A stretch of DNA of 64,000 nucleotides from Roseovarius faecimaris (GCF_009762325.1 NZ_CP034348.1:2920501-2984500); one strand, 5' to 3'; counted from the first letter of the stretch, positions 45,304 to 54,369 are shown. A program made the numbers and translations. The notes: generated by a model from the sequence alone, not told the origin.

Positions 45304-46896
45304 TCACACCATCCACCAGCGCTCCATGATACGCCGGCCGTCGAACCCACGAACCCAACTCAGGTCGCCGTGGGCGATCTTCTCGTTGCGGGCATGCACC
45401 TCGTTGGCGAACATCGGGACGATATTGCCCCCCTCGTCGCGCAGGATCACCTGCATCTCGCGATACATCTCGGCGCGCAGCCCCTCGTCCAGCTCCGCCC
45501 GGGCCTGCACCAGAAGTTCGTTGAACCGCGGGTGATCCCATTGCGTGTCATTCCACGCCGCCCCGGCGGCAAACCCGGTCGAGAACATCGTGTCCTCGGT
45601 CGAATACCCGCCCCAATAGCTCGCGCTCCACGGCTTTTTCATCCACACATCGGACCAGTAGCCATCGTTCGGCTCGCGCACCACGTTGATGTTGATGCCC
45701 GCCGCCTTGGCCGACGCCTGGAACAGCACCGCCGCATCCAGCGCCCCGCTATAGGCCGCATCCGAGGCGCTCAGGTTGATCTCGATATCGCCCAGCCCCG
45801 ATTTCTCGTAATGATGGCGGGCCTTGTCGGGATCGTACTCAAGCTGCTCGATATCCGCCGCGTGATAGCGATAGGACGGCCCGATCGGATGGTCATTGCC
45901 CACCACCCCGTGGCCGAACAGGATCTTGTCCACGATCTCCTGCCGGTTGATCGCGTATTTGAGCGCCTGGCGCAGATGCAGATTGTCGAACGGCGCCACT
46001 TTCGTGGCCATCGGGAAGGTATAGTGCAGCGGCCCCGCGCCTTCCTCGATCACCACGCCCGGCGTACGCGACATCAGCGCCAGCGTCTTCAGTTCCACCC
46101 GGTCGATGCAATCCACCTCGCCGGTGATCAGCGCGTTCTGGCGCGCGGCCGGATCGGTGATCGAATGCAGCTCGACCGAGTCGGCATGTGCCGCCCCGTC
46201 CTTCCAGTAATTCGGGTTGCGCTCGAACTCATAGCGCTGGCCCGGCTGTTCGGTCTTCAGGATATACCCGCCCGAGCCGCCCGCCTTCCAGTCGATGCCG
46301 CCATCCTTGGCCGGATAGATGCCAAAGGTGGCCTCGTTGAAGTTGAACGGGAAATCCGCATTGCCGTTCTCAAGCGTGAAGACAACCGTATTGCCGTCGG
46401 CGCTGATATCGGTCACCGCCGCCATCACCGGCTTACCAACCGACTTGGAGTCGTCGCCGCGGTGATAGTTGATCGAGGCAATCACATCCTCGGCGGTCAT
46501 CGTCTTGCCATTGTGGAACTCGACCCCGTCGCGCAGCTTGAACGTCCAGACCCGCGCATCGGGCGACGACCCCCACTCGGTGGCAAGCGATCCCACCAGA
46601 TTGCCCTGCGCATCAAGTTCGGTCAGCGTGTTGGCCACGCCATAGGCCACCACCCATTGCAGACCATTGGTCAGCGTCGCCGGGTCCAGCGTGTCGGACG
46701 TGGCGCCATGCCCCATGGCAAGCCGCATATGCCCGCCCTTGACCGGCGTGGCGGCATGGGCCTTGTCAAACAGACCTGCCCCGACACTCAGCGCCATACC
46801 CAGGGCCGTGCTCCGCCCAAGAAACTCGCGTCGAGACATGCGGCCCTTCTGGGCCTCACGGATCAACCATTGTGCATGCTTTTCCTGTGCCGTCAT
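45304..46896 (-). CDS. Orphan Tat-exported extracellular solute-binding protein, family 5
   Basis: 530-aa binding protein of the oligopeptide/dipeptide class. The N-terminus has a twin-arginine signal (MSRREFLGRS at about 20-29, hydrophobic core to AHA near 48). Domain hallmarks are RVWTFKLRDGVEFHNGKTMT and YAINRQEIVDKILFGHG. The ATG at 46896 is used; the frame upstream is short. There are no permease or ATPase genes beside it, so it must use a transporter from elsewhere or act otherwise. It is upstream of the amidohydrolase and divergent from an XRE regulator. Confidence 0.88.
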   Translation of the reverse strand: MTAQEKHAQWLIREAQKGRMSRREFLGRSTALGMALSVGAGLFDKAHAATPVKGGHMRLAMGHGATSDTLDPATLTNGLQWVVAYGVANTLTELDAQGNLVGSLATEWGSSPDARVWTFKLRDGVEFHNGKTMTAEDVIASINYHRGDDSKSVGKPVMAAVTDISADGNTVVFTLENGNADFPFNFNEATFGIYPAKDGGIDWKAGGSGGYILKTEQPGQRYEFERNPNYWKDGAAHADSVELHSITDPAARQNALITGEVDCIDRVELKTLALMSRTPGVVIEEGAGPLHYTFPMATKVAPFDNLHLRQALKYAINRQEIVDKILFGHGVVGNDHPIGPSYRYHAADIEQLEYDPDKARHHYEKSGLGDIEINLSASDAAYSGALDAAVLFQASAKAAGININVVREPNDGYWSDVWMKKPWSASYWGGYSTEDTMFSTGFAAGAAWNDTQWDHPRFNELLVQARAELDEGLRAEMYREMQVILRDEGGNIVPMFANEVHARNEKIAHGDLSWVRGFDGRRIMERWWMV

Positions 46897-46985
46897 TTTC
46901 TTTCTCCCCAAATGTGCCGGCCGCAAGGCCGCGCCATGGCCTGAGATTTGGAAAAAAGCTTGATTCTGAAAACTTCGCGGATGTA

Positions 46986-47010
46986 CGCTATTGTTAGCGA
47001 TCTGACGCTA
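46986..47010. promoter_or_regulatory. CGCTA repeats at the divergent promoter
   Basis: CGCTA-TTGT-TAGCG (46986-46999) is a perfect dyad and a third CGCTA lies at 47006-47010, 20 bp from the first. The array is 31 bp before the XRE regulator start and 89 bp before the binding-protein gene, so it is a candidate operator for that regulator. Confidence 0.5.
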
Positions 47011-47041
47011 TATACCTGCAACCCGCGAACCATATACCATC

Positions 47042-47845
47042 GTGTCCGACACTTTCCCGAAAAACCTGCGCAGCCTCTGCGCCGAGTATGGCTCGATCGC
47101 CGAGGTTTGCCGTGGCGTCGGGATCAACCGGCAGCAATTCAGCCGCTATCTCAGCGGCGCCGGGATGCCCTCCGCCCATAACCTGCGCCGCATCGCCCGT
47201 TACTTCTCGATCAGCGAGGCCGACCTGTTCGCCAACCACCAGGACTTCACCCAGCGGCATATCCTCAACCAGAAGCGGGCGGCGCACGGTCCCGTGGACC
47301 TGATGATCGGGCCGTTCCGCGATCAGGCCAAGCTGCTGCGCCGCTACCTCGGCTTCTATCACGGCCATTTTCAGACCCCTTCCTGGGACAACATGGTGCT
47401 GCGCAGCCTGGTGTGGCTCTATGAAAAGGACGGGTTCGTGATGACCCGCTCTCTGGAACGGGTAACCGCCGCCGATGGCAGCATACGGCAGAAATCCCGT
47501 TACGAAGGCATGGCCATGCAAAGCGGAAACCGGATTTACGTCATCGAGCAGGAGCTTGCCCGCGAAGGCTCGGTCGTGGAAACGATCCTGACCCCCTCGC
47601 ACCGGCAGCAGGTCAAATATCTGCGCGGGCTGACCATGGGCGTGGCCTGGCGCCCGCATGTCATGCCCTACAGCTCCCGCGCCATCTGGAAGCGCATCGA
47701 AGACCGGGTCGCGGCGCGTGACGCCTTGCTGGCCTGCGGCGCCTTCCCTCTCGAAAGCCGCGACATCGATCCGACCATCCGCAGCTTTCTCAGGGACGAT
47801 CCCGCCACCGACAGCCCCGCATCGCCGCGCAACATCTTGGTATAG
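47042..47845 (+). CDS. XRE-type transcriptional regulator
   Basis: 267-aa regulator starting at GTG. The N-terminal helix-turn-helix reads AEVCRGVGINRQQFSRYLSG (about 19-38), then PSAHNLRRIARYF. The remaining 200 residues are an uncharacterised domain with many aromatic and basic residues (RYLGFYHGHFQTPSWDNMVL), presumably for ligand binding. It faces the binding-protein/amidohydrolase operon across an interval with CGCTA repeats, so it probably controls that operon. Confidence 0.8.
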   Translation: MSDTFPKNLRSLCAEYGSIAEVCRGVGINRQQFSRYLSGAGMPSAHNLRRIARYFSISEADLFANHQDFTQRHILNQKRAAHGPVDLMIGPFRDQAKLLRRYLGFYHGHFQTPSWDNMVLRSLVWLYEKDGFVMTRSLERVTAADGSIRQKSRYEGMAMQSGNRIYVIEQELAREGSVVETILTPSHRQQVKYLRGLTMGVAWRPHVMPYSSRAIWKRIEDRVAARDALLACGAFPLESRDIDPTIRSFLRDDPATDSPASPRNILV

Positions 47846-47869
47846 CGCCACACGCGCCCGCTGGCCCCG

Positions 47870-49195
47870 TCACGCCGCCACGATATGGCTGTGACCGAAG
47901 TTGAGCGGATAATGGCACAGCTCGCGATGCAGCCGGTGGGTGCCGCGCTCGAAGACATAAAGATTGCGCATATAGCCTGCGACCACGTAAAACTCCTGCC
48001 CCGGCAGCAACGCGATCCCGCAGGGATATTGCAGGCCGATGGGCTGGCACTCGGTCCGGTGCTTCAACGCGCCGCTGCCCGCGTCGAACACCATCACCGT
48101 ATGGGTCGCCGGATAGCTTGCAATCACCTCCTCATGCGCCTCGTCAAATTCGATGCTCAGACCGTGGCGCATCAGCGTGCGCGCCGCGGCCGTGCCCACC
48201 TCGACCAGACGCCCCGACGCCGTGTTCACCCGCACCGTCGGCGCCACCGCATAGCTGGTGCCCTCCGAATTGGTCGGATCGGCATCATGCGCCGCCGCCT
48301 GCCCCTTGAAAAAATGCCGGTCCTCGCCCTCTCCGATCAGCTCCGCCTGAATCGCGAAGATCGTTTCCCTGTCACGGGCGCACAGGTGGCGCAGTTGCTC
48401 CCGCGCATTGCCAAGATACTTGTCCACCAGCTTGCCGCTCTCCATCTCGACCACCGTGATCGACGGCTCCACGATATGCCGTGGCAGGCCATAATCGGTC
48501 TCCCCCGGCGCGACGGTCGAGCCGTAATTGGCAATCGCGGCATGTGAGCCGTCGCTCAGGATCCTGATCTCATGCGGCGCGATCCCGTGGGTCGAAAAAT
48601 CGCCCACGATCTTCAGGCTGCGCGGGTCGCGCAGGGTCACATGCCCGAAATGATCCTGCGGTTTACCGCTATAGGGCCGTTTCGGCGCGCGCTCGGTCAC
48701 CGCCACCAGATCATTGCCCAGAAACGCGCCATGCCCGCCGCCGATCCAGTATGGCCTTACCGGTTTGCCCAGGGCGATCCGGTCCAGGGTCTTGGGGTCG
48801 AAAGCCACATAGGTGTCACGCTCCATCGACCCGAAAAAGCCCAGCCTCTTGTCCGGGCTGATCGCAATGTCATGGCCGCGCACCGGAAACAGCGCCTGCC
48901 GCACCGACCCGTCAAACCCGAACCGGGTCAGCATTGTGATGTTCTGGTCATAGCCCTTGGGGATGGCCCTGCGCATCCTCGGATGCTCCAGCACCGGCAC
49001 GCCTTGATACTTCGCCAGCCAGGGCGCATAGCCCGGAATATAAAGGTCGATGCCCGAAAGGTCTGGCGGCGCGGCCTGCTGTGTCGCGCCAAACGCCAGG
49101 CGATCCGCGCCGCCCAGGCGGGGCGCATCGCACCCCGCCAGCACCGCTGAAACCCCGCCCGCCAGCACGAACTCACGGCGTTTCATCCTGGTCAT
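47870..49195 (-). CDS. DUF1513-like exported beta-propeller protein
   Basis: 441-aa protein with a combined Tat and lipoprotein signal (MKRREFVLAGGVSAVLAGC), so probably a folded lipoprotein. The body has propeller-like repeats with GHDIAISPDKRLGFFGSMER, IAPHEIRILSDGSHAAIANY and HTVMVFDAGSG, as in DUF1513 proteins. That family is usually coded beside imelysin iron-uptake genes, none of which is here. ATG at 49195 is chosen; it follows the polyglycine lipoprotein gene by 4 bp, so the two form one operon. Confidence 0.75.
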   Translation of the reverse strand: MTRMKRREFVLAGGVSAVLAGCDAPRLGGADRLAFGATQQAAPPDLSGIDLYIPGYAPWLAKYQGVPVLEHPRMRRAIPKGYDQNITMLTRFGFDGSVRQALFPVRGHDIAISPDKRLGFFGSMERDTYVAFDPKTLDRIALGKPVRPYWIGGGHGAFLGNDLVAVTERAPKRPYSGKPQDHFGHVTLRDPRSLKIVGDFSTHGIAPHEIRILSDGSHAAIANYGSTVAPGETDYGLPRHIVEPSITVVEMESGKLVDKYLGNAREQLRHLCARDRETIFAIQAELIGEGEDRHFFKGQAAAHDADPTNSEGTSYAVAPTVRVNTASGRLVEVGTAAARTLMRHGLSIEFDEAHEEVIASYPATHTVMVFDAGSGALKHRTECQPIGLQYPCGIALLPGQEFYVVAGYMRNLYVFERGTHRLHRELCHYPLNFGHSHIVAA

Positions 49196-49199
49196 CGGC

Positions 49200-49619
49200 T
49201 CAGCCCTCGCCGCCGCCGCCTCCACCGCCGCCACCTCCGCCGCCGCCTTCACTCCCCATGGCGGGTGCGGGGATCGGCGGGGCACTGGCAATCGACGCTT
49301 CACCAATGCGGATACACTCGGCGCGCGAGCCGCATTTCTGCCTCTGACCGTCAGGGGTGAGTACCGTCATCGTCGTGATTTCCGGGTTATACCTCATGCC
49401 ATAAGATGTGGTCGCAAATACTGTGTCATCCTCGTAGCTTTCGGTCACAATCTCAAAGCTGTATCCATCGATTGTAATCACTTCAGACTCTGTATTCGGG
49501 TTCACCGAGCTTGTGCCTTTTTCCATCCCCGCACAGCCCGCAAGACCGCCAAAGCACACAGCCGCAATCAGCAAGCACGCTGACTGTCGGCGGGGCCGAA
49601 GAGTGCTGATGAATGTCAT
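49200..49619 (-). CDS. Lipoprotein with polyglycine tail
   Basis: 139-aa predicted lipoprotein. The signal has a lipobox LAGC at about residues 26-29. The mature part is short and mostly beta-like (ITIDGYSFEIVTESYEDDTV) with two cysteines (KCGSRAECIR). It ends SE, 13 consecutive glycines, then EG; the codons mix GGC, GGA and GGT. No family is recognised. It is upstream of, and nearly touches, the DUF1513-like gene, so the pair may work together at the cell envelope. Confidence 0.65.
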   Translation of the reverse strand: MTFISTLRPRRQSACLLIAAVCFGGLAGCAGMEKGTSSVNPNTESEVITIDGYSFEIVTESYEDDTVFATTSYGMRYNPEITTMTVLTPDGQRQKCGSRAECIRIGEASIASAPPIPAPAMGSEGGGGGGGGGGGGGEG

Positions 49620-49740
49620 TTGAATATCCTTTCCATTCCCTCAAATCCGCCCCCGCGCTGGTGTCGGCCGCGTCACGATCGGCCGATGCGGGGGTAGGTA
49701 TGAGTATGCCGGGCAAGGACGGCGCCGAGAATCCGCAGCG

Positions 49741-49761
49741 CTACGTAGAAAGGCTACGTAG
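49741..49761. promoter_or_regulatory. Paired CTACGTAG palindromes upstream of the kinase gene
   Basis: Two exact 8-bp palindromes (49741-49748 and 49754-49761) separated by AAAGG, centres 13 bp apart. They lie 76 bp before the TTG start. NarL/FixJ-type regulators bind short inverted sites, and the response regulator of this operon is of that type, so this may be its own control site. Confidence 0.5.
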
Positions 49762-49836
49762 TGATACGGATCGACAAACCGGGGGGCAGATGCGCTACTC
49801 TGAAAGTGCGACGTCATTCCCAAGCAAGGTGCCCCC

Positions 49837-51732
49837 TTGACCCAAGGCTCCCCTGCAATGACCCCGCCCGCCCCCGTGCGGGCTCCGCGCTGGTTGCCCC
49901 TGCTGGGGCTTGCGGCGGGGCTGGCCTATCTGCTGATCATGCAGTTTGCCGGCGCCCTGCTTGGCGACACATCGCCGGACTACCCCTTTGACATACGCCC
50001 CGTCAGCTATACCGGCCCGGCCGGGGACATGACCTGTGCTCTGGCGGACAGCACGGCGCCTCCGCTCGATCGCACCACCTTTGTCTCCGGCTATGGCATG
50101 ACGCCGGATGTCTTTGCCATCCGCCTCGCCTCCGGGCCCGCGGACCCCGTTCTGGTGCTCCGCGCGGTGCCCGACAGCGCGGCCCTGCTGACCTGCCGCA
50201 ACGGTGTCGCCGCATCGCCACCGGTTGCGCAGGGCGAGGCATTCCCCGCCTCCCGGCGGGTCTTCGCGACCCCCCTGATCGCCTTTCCCCTGGCCGCTCC
50301 GCACGCCGAGACAACCTACCTGCTTCATGTCGTGCAGGGGGCGGCGCTGGCCTTTCCCCTGATCGTGCAGACCCGCGAGGGGTTTCTGTCCGACACCGAC
50401 AAGCGGCTGAAACTGCATATCGCCTTCACCAGCATCATCGCCTTCATGGTGATGTACAACATCATCCTCAGCGCCCTGACCGGCCAGCCCGCCTTTGTCT
50501 TCAATGCGCTCACCATCGCCAGCTTTCTGCTGCTGGGCCTTATCCTCAACGGTCTCGGCGCTCTCTATCTCTGGCCCGAGCGGCCCGCCCTGACCAACCC
50601 TTTGGTGATCGTCGGGCTGTCCGGGGCCACCCTGTTTGCGCCCTTCTATGTCTTCCGCTTCCTCGTCCCCGAGGATCAGCCGCTGCTCGCCAGTGGCCTG
50701 CGCCTGCTGATCTGGCCCGTGGTCTCGGCGGTCCTGGTCCTGCTCGCGCTGGTCACACCTTATTATTATTACGCCCTGCCGATCACGGCCTGGTGGATCC
50801 TCTTCGTCATCGTGGCGTTGATCCGGCTACTGCGCTCCGCCCGCGTCGGCAATCCGCGGGCGGCGGTCCTGCTCGTGGCGGCGCTCGGGGCCATCGTCCC
50901 GGCGATGATCGCGGGCGCCGCCAAGGAATTCTTCGGCCACAGTTTCGGCAGCATGGCCCCGCATCTGAACGAACTGGCCCTGGTCTTCGAGGCAACGCTT
51001 TTCACCCTCGCCCTGGCCTATCAGATCCGCCTGGCGCGCTGGCGCGAAATGGACGCCCTGACCGAGCTGAACCTGCATTCGGAACGCGCCCGGCAACAGC
51101 TGCTCGATACGATCGACACCGAACGCACGCGGCTCGCCAGCGACCTGCACGATTCCGCCGGGCAGATGCTCGGCCTCATCTCGTCGCGGCTGAAAAAGGC
51201 CGCACAGGCTGACGGGCCCGATGCCGGGCACACCGCCGACCTGCTGGAAACCGCCAGTCTGACAAGCGACACCCTCTCGGAAATCCGCCGCATCTCGCAC
51301 GAGCTGCACCCCGCCACGCTGGCCCATCTCGGGCTTGAAAAGGCGCTTGTCGCGCTCTGCGACGCGGCCAGCGAGGCCGGGCCGGTCCGCATCGACCACC
51401 AGCTTTCGTTTGATCCCGAACGGCTCGACGACGGGCAGAACCTGCAAATCTACCGTATCTTCCAGGAACTGATCGCCAACACCATCCGCCATTCAGGGGC
51501 CAGCGACGCCATGCTCTAGCTGCATTCCTCAGGCCCCGAATTTCACCTGCGCTTCAGTGACAATGGCCGGGCCGCCGCGCCATCCGCCACACCCCAGGGC
51601 ATCGGCCGCACCATCCTGAACGAACGCGCGGCGCGGCTCGCGGGCACGCTCACCCTCAAACAGGGCAGGATGGGCATGGTGGCCTCCCTTGTCTTCACCT
51701 CTCACACATCGCCATCCGGGGACATGCCGTGA
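49837..51732 (+). pseudogene. 7TM-type sensor histidine kinase interrupted by an in-frame amber codon
   Basis: The frame encodes a kinase with an N-terminal helix, a periplasmic region, about seven helices (roughly 200-395) and a HisKA_3 domain with the phosphorylated histidine in LASDLHDSAGQ (about residue 438). The ATPase N-box FQELIANTIRHSG is read, then TAG at 51517-51519 stops translation at 560 aa. Past the TAG the same frame continues for 70 codons with the G1 box FSDNG and G2 box GIGRTILNERAARLAG, to TGA at 51730-51732 overlapping the regulator gene. Without the last part no ATP lid can form, so the kinase should be dead unless the amber is read through. Start is TTG 49837 or ATG 49858. 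Confidence 0.85.
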
Positions 51733-52409
51733 CATCCGTGATCATCGCCGACAATCATCCGCTCATCCGCGCCGGCGTGCGCCAGCTGATCGACGCGCAT
51801 CCCGGCTACCGCCTGCTTGACGAGGCCGGCGATTGCGACGCGTGCCTCTTCAAGGTCCGTGAACTGCGCCCCGACATCCTGTTGCTCGACCTCAACATGC
51901 CCGATACCGGCGGCTTCGGCGTGGTGCGGGCGCTCAAGGCGGACAACATCCCCTGCCGGATCGTGATCCTGTCGATGTATTCGACCCGCGAATTCGTTGA
52001 CGCGGCCCGACAGCTCGGATGCGCCGGCTTCGTCGCCAAAGAGGATGCCGGATCGGAACTGATCGAGGCCCTGAACAACCTGTCCCGCGGCTTCCAGATG
52101 AGCAGCTCGGTCGGGCGCGGCGAAAAACCCCTGCACGCGCGCGACCAGACCGACACAGCGCCGATCGCCGGCATGGATCAGCTCACCTGGACGGAATTAC
52201 GGGTGCTGGCCTCTGTGGCCGCCTCCTCCACCACGCAGGAAATCGCGCAGCGCATGGGCATATCGCCCCGAACCGTGGACACCCACCGTCAGAACATCTC
52301 GCGCAAGCTTGACCTCTCGGGGGCCAACAGCCTGGTGCGCTATGCCGCCGAGCACCGCCAACAGATCACCGCCCTGCTGACCGACGCCCGCACCAACCGC
52401 GATCACTGA
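51729..52409 (+). CDS. NarL/FixJ-family response regulator
   Basis: 226-aa regulator. The receiver domain (1-120) has the phosphoacceptor D54 in LLLDLNMPDTGG, plus the acidic pocket and K104-equivalent in GFVAKEDAG. The LuxR-type helix-turn-helix (about 155-215) reads TTQEIAQRMGISPRTVDTHR. It starts at GTG, overlapping the kinase stop by GTGA, so they are translated as a pair. If the kinase is inactive, the regulator is either uncontrolled or phosphorylated by another kinase or acetyl phosphate. Confidence 0.9.
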   Translation: MTSVIIADNHPLIRAGVRQLIDAHPGYRLLDEAGDCDACLFKVRELRPDILLLDLNMPDTGGFGVVRALKADNIPCRIVILSMYSTREFVDAARQLGCAGFVAKEDAGSELIEALNNLSRGFQMSSSVGRGEKPLHARDQTDTAPIAGMDQLTWTELRVLASVAASSTTQEIAQRMGISPRTVDTHRQNISRKLDLSGANSLVRYAAEHRQQITALLTDARTNRDH

Positions 52410-52499
52410 CGCGGCGCAGCTCAGCGGCGTGGCCCCCGGGCCCCGCCGCCCCTGATCTGTCCTCTTGGTCCCGGCCGCGCGGGCAAACGCCCGCGCCGA

Positions 52500-53423
52500 T
52501 CACCCGCGCCAGATCGGGTTCGACCAGGCCCGGCGTCCAAGCCGGTCGATCACCGCCACACGAATATACGGGCTGTCCTCGAACTTGCGCAGATCGACAG
52601 CCGCCCCGCTCAGCGAATGGCCATATTCCACAATCGCCCGGTTGCCCGTGCCCGCCACAACCACCCGCTCAGCGGTCGAACAGCGCACATGCACCGTCTG
52701 CCCGTCCAGCGCGATGTCATGTATCTCCGGCCCCTGACTGGCATAGAACTGTCCCGCCTTCAGCGCCGCCAGCAATGCCTCGGGCGTGTTCTCTTCGGCC
52801 TTGACCATCACCCAGCCGCCAAAGGCGTCGATCCCGGCAAAATGCGCATCATCCGTCGCGATCAGGGTGATCCTCCGCCCCTGCTCCAGCATCAGCTCGG
52901 CCATGTGCATCCCGTCAGGCCGGTCGGCATCGACCGCGCAGGAATGGTTATAGACCTCCACCGCATGCGCCGCCTCGATCTGCATCGCATCGGCCTCGGT
53001 CAGCCCCGACCATTGCGGATGCGCAACCGCCACGAAGGCCCCCGCCGCCCGCGCCCGCGCGGCCAACTCCGCCGCGCTCTCCTGTCCCGGCACCGGGGCG
53101 AAATCCGGGGAGTTGGACGGTGCGAAATCCGGCGGCAGCCCCACCGCCAGAATATGCCAGATCATCCCGTTTTCCTGCGTACCGGAATGCAGCTCGGCCC
53201 CCAGGATCGTGGTAAAGCCGTCCCCACGATATGCCGCCGTGTCGACAATGGGATAGCCGTACAGCCCCACGAAATGATCGGTCAGAGCGATAAAGTCATA
53301 GCCTTCCGCCTTGTAACGGCGACACACCTCTTCGGGGCTCAGCCGCCCGTCCGACCGTGTCGAATGCGTGTGAAGATTGCCGCGAAAGAACCGCCCCGGC
53401 GCGGTGAAAGCGCTCAGCCCCAT
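52500..53423 (-). CDS. PHP-domain metal-dependent phosphoesterase
   Basis: 307-aa protein. PHP metal ligands can be read in order: NLHTHSTRSDG (H17, H19), FIALTDHF, GAELHSG, VAHPQWSG and IATDDAHFAG. The arrangement matches stand-alone PHP phosphoesterases such as YciV/Trpm-like proteins rather than DNA polymerase domains. The C-terminal 70 residues form an extra beta domain. It is a single gene, convergent with the response regulator gene. The substrate is not known; nucleotide 3',5'-bisphosphates and short oligonucleotides are used by relatives. Confidence 0.83.
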   Translation of the reverse strand: MGLSAFTAPGRFFRGNLHTHSTRSDGRLSPEEVCRRYKAEGYDFIALTDHFVGLYGYPIVDTAAYRGDGFTTILGAELHSGTQENGMIWHILAVGLPPDFAPSNSPDFAPVPGQESAAELAARARAAGAFVAVAHPQWSGLTEADAMQIEAAHAVEVYNHSCAVDADRPDGMHMAELMLEQGRRITLIATDDAHFAGIDAFGGWVMVKAEENTPEALLAALKAGQFYASQGPEIHDIALDGQTVHVRCSTAERVVVAGTGNRAIVEYGHSLSGAAVDLRKFEDSPYIRVAVIDRLGRRAWSNPIWRG

Positions 53424-53865
53424 GTTCAGGCCCCTTATAGCTCTGGTCTCGGCGACAGAAGCTTATGTTTTCGCGGCCCCGTCAAGCCCCGCGCATGCCC
53501 GCCCCGTTCCGCCCGGTGCGCAGCGTGTGGAAAAACTGAAACATTTGGCCCCGGCATGCGCGTCTCACGACGTTGAGAGCGGACGTGTGCCCCCGGTCGA
53601 GAAACACCGTTATCGCATTGCTTTCATTGCTTTAATTTTCCTTCAACCCGGATTTTTCCGTGATCGCCTCGCCGCTTCGGCCACGGCGCCGTGATCCGCG
53701 TTCACAGAAATGAAATCGCCCGTGACCGGCTTTTCACGCCGTTGCGACCGGCCATTTTCCAGCCGCCTCAAGGCCCCAGATTGTTTGGCAGAGCCGGGGC
53801 AGAACGCACCGGCACAACAGACACCCACCCAGGCGGAGACGTCTCCGCAAGAAAGGAAAAGACCC
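53424..53865. other. 442-bp interval upstream of the repeat-protein gene
   Basis: No gene was found. An A/T-rich patch near 53620-53665 is the likely promoter zone for the downstream gene, and it contains ATTGCTTTC and ATTGCTTTA side by side. No clear -35/-10 pair, operator or terminator could be fixed. A long leader with AAGAAAGGAAAAG lies before the ATG at 53866. Confidence 0.4.
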
Positions 53866-54348
53866 ATGCGTAACCTGAGTATTCTGGCCCTGATCGCCGC
53901 AACCGCAACCGCCGCCCCCGCCTTGGCCGGCTATGACATCGATGACCGCACCGAGAATGGCGTCTACTCCGCCCTCGACCTCGGTGACCGCGCCGAAGAC
54001 AACACTTTCGCTCAGGTCGACCTTGGTGACCGTGCCGAAGACAACACCTTCGCACAGGTCGACCTCGGTGACCGCGCCGAAGACAACACCTTCGCTCAGG
54101 TCGACCTTGGTGACCGCGCCGAAGACAACACCTTCGCTCAGGTCGACCTCGGTGACCGCGCCGAAGACAACACTTTCGCACAGGTCGACCTTGGTGACCG
54201 CGCCGAAGACAACACTTTCGCTCAGGTCGACCTTGGTGACCGCGCCGAAGACAACACTTTCGCACAGGTCGACCTCGGTGACCGCGCCGAAGACAACACC
54301 TTCGCGCAAGTCGACCTTGGTGACCGCGCCGAGCGTCTGATCGGCTAA
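53866..54348 (+). CDS. Secreted protein of 14-residue tandem repeats
   Basis: 160-aa exported protein. Residues 1-21 are a signal peptide ending ATATAAPALA. Residues 24-37 are a diverged unit (DIDDRTENGVYSAL). Residues 38-149 are eight identical units of DLGDRAEDNTFAQV and 150-160 a partial unit ending ERLIG. The shape D-x-x-D-R-x-E-x-x-x-aromatic-x-x-aliphatic repeats throughout, so a beta-solenoid or stacked hairpins is likely. There are no cysteines and the charge is strongly acidic. Function is unknown: possible roles are a fibre-forming matrix protein, a calcium-binding surface protein or an ice/surface binder. AAGAAAGGAAAAG precedes the ATG. A strong terminator follows. Confidence 0.85.
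   Translation: MRNLSILALIAATATAAPALAGYDIDDRTENGVYSALDLGDRAEDNTFAQVDLGDRAEDNTFAQVDLGDRAEDNTFAQVDLGDRAEDNTFAQVDLGDRAEDNTFAQVDLGDRAEDNTFAQVDLGDRAEDNTFAQVDLGDRAEDNTFAQVDLGDRAERLIG
53977..54345 (+). repeat. 42-bp coding tandem repeat, eight full copies plus a partial
   Basis: Units begin at 53977 and repeat every 42 bp to 54312; 54313-54345 is a partial copy. Copies differ at only a few synonymous positions (CTC/CTT, ACT/ACC, GCT/GCA/GCG), which points to recent expansion. The encoded residues are identical in all eight. Confidence 0.95.
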
Positions 54349-54369
54349 TCTCCACTCACTTTAAAACCG

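Noticed and set aside
53977-54345. Regular 42-bp repeats as a possible CRISPR array
   Set aside because: Copies are directly adjacent with no spacers, keep one reading frame, and encode identical peptides. It is a coding tandem repeat.
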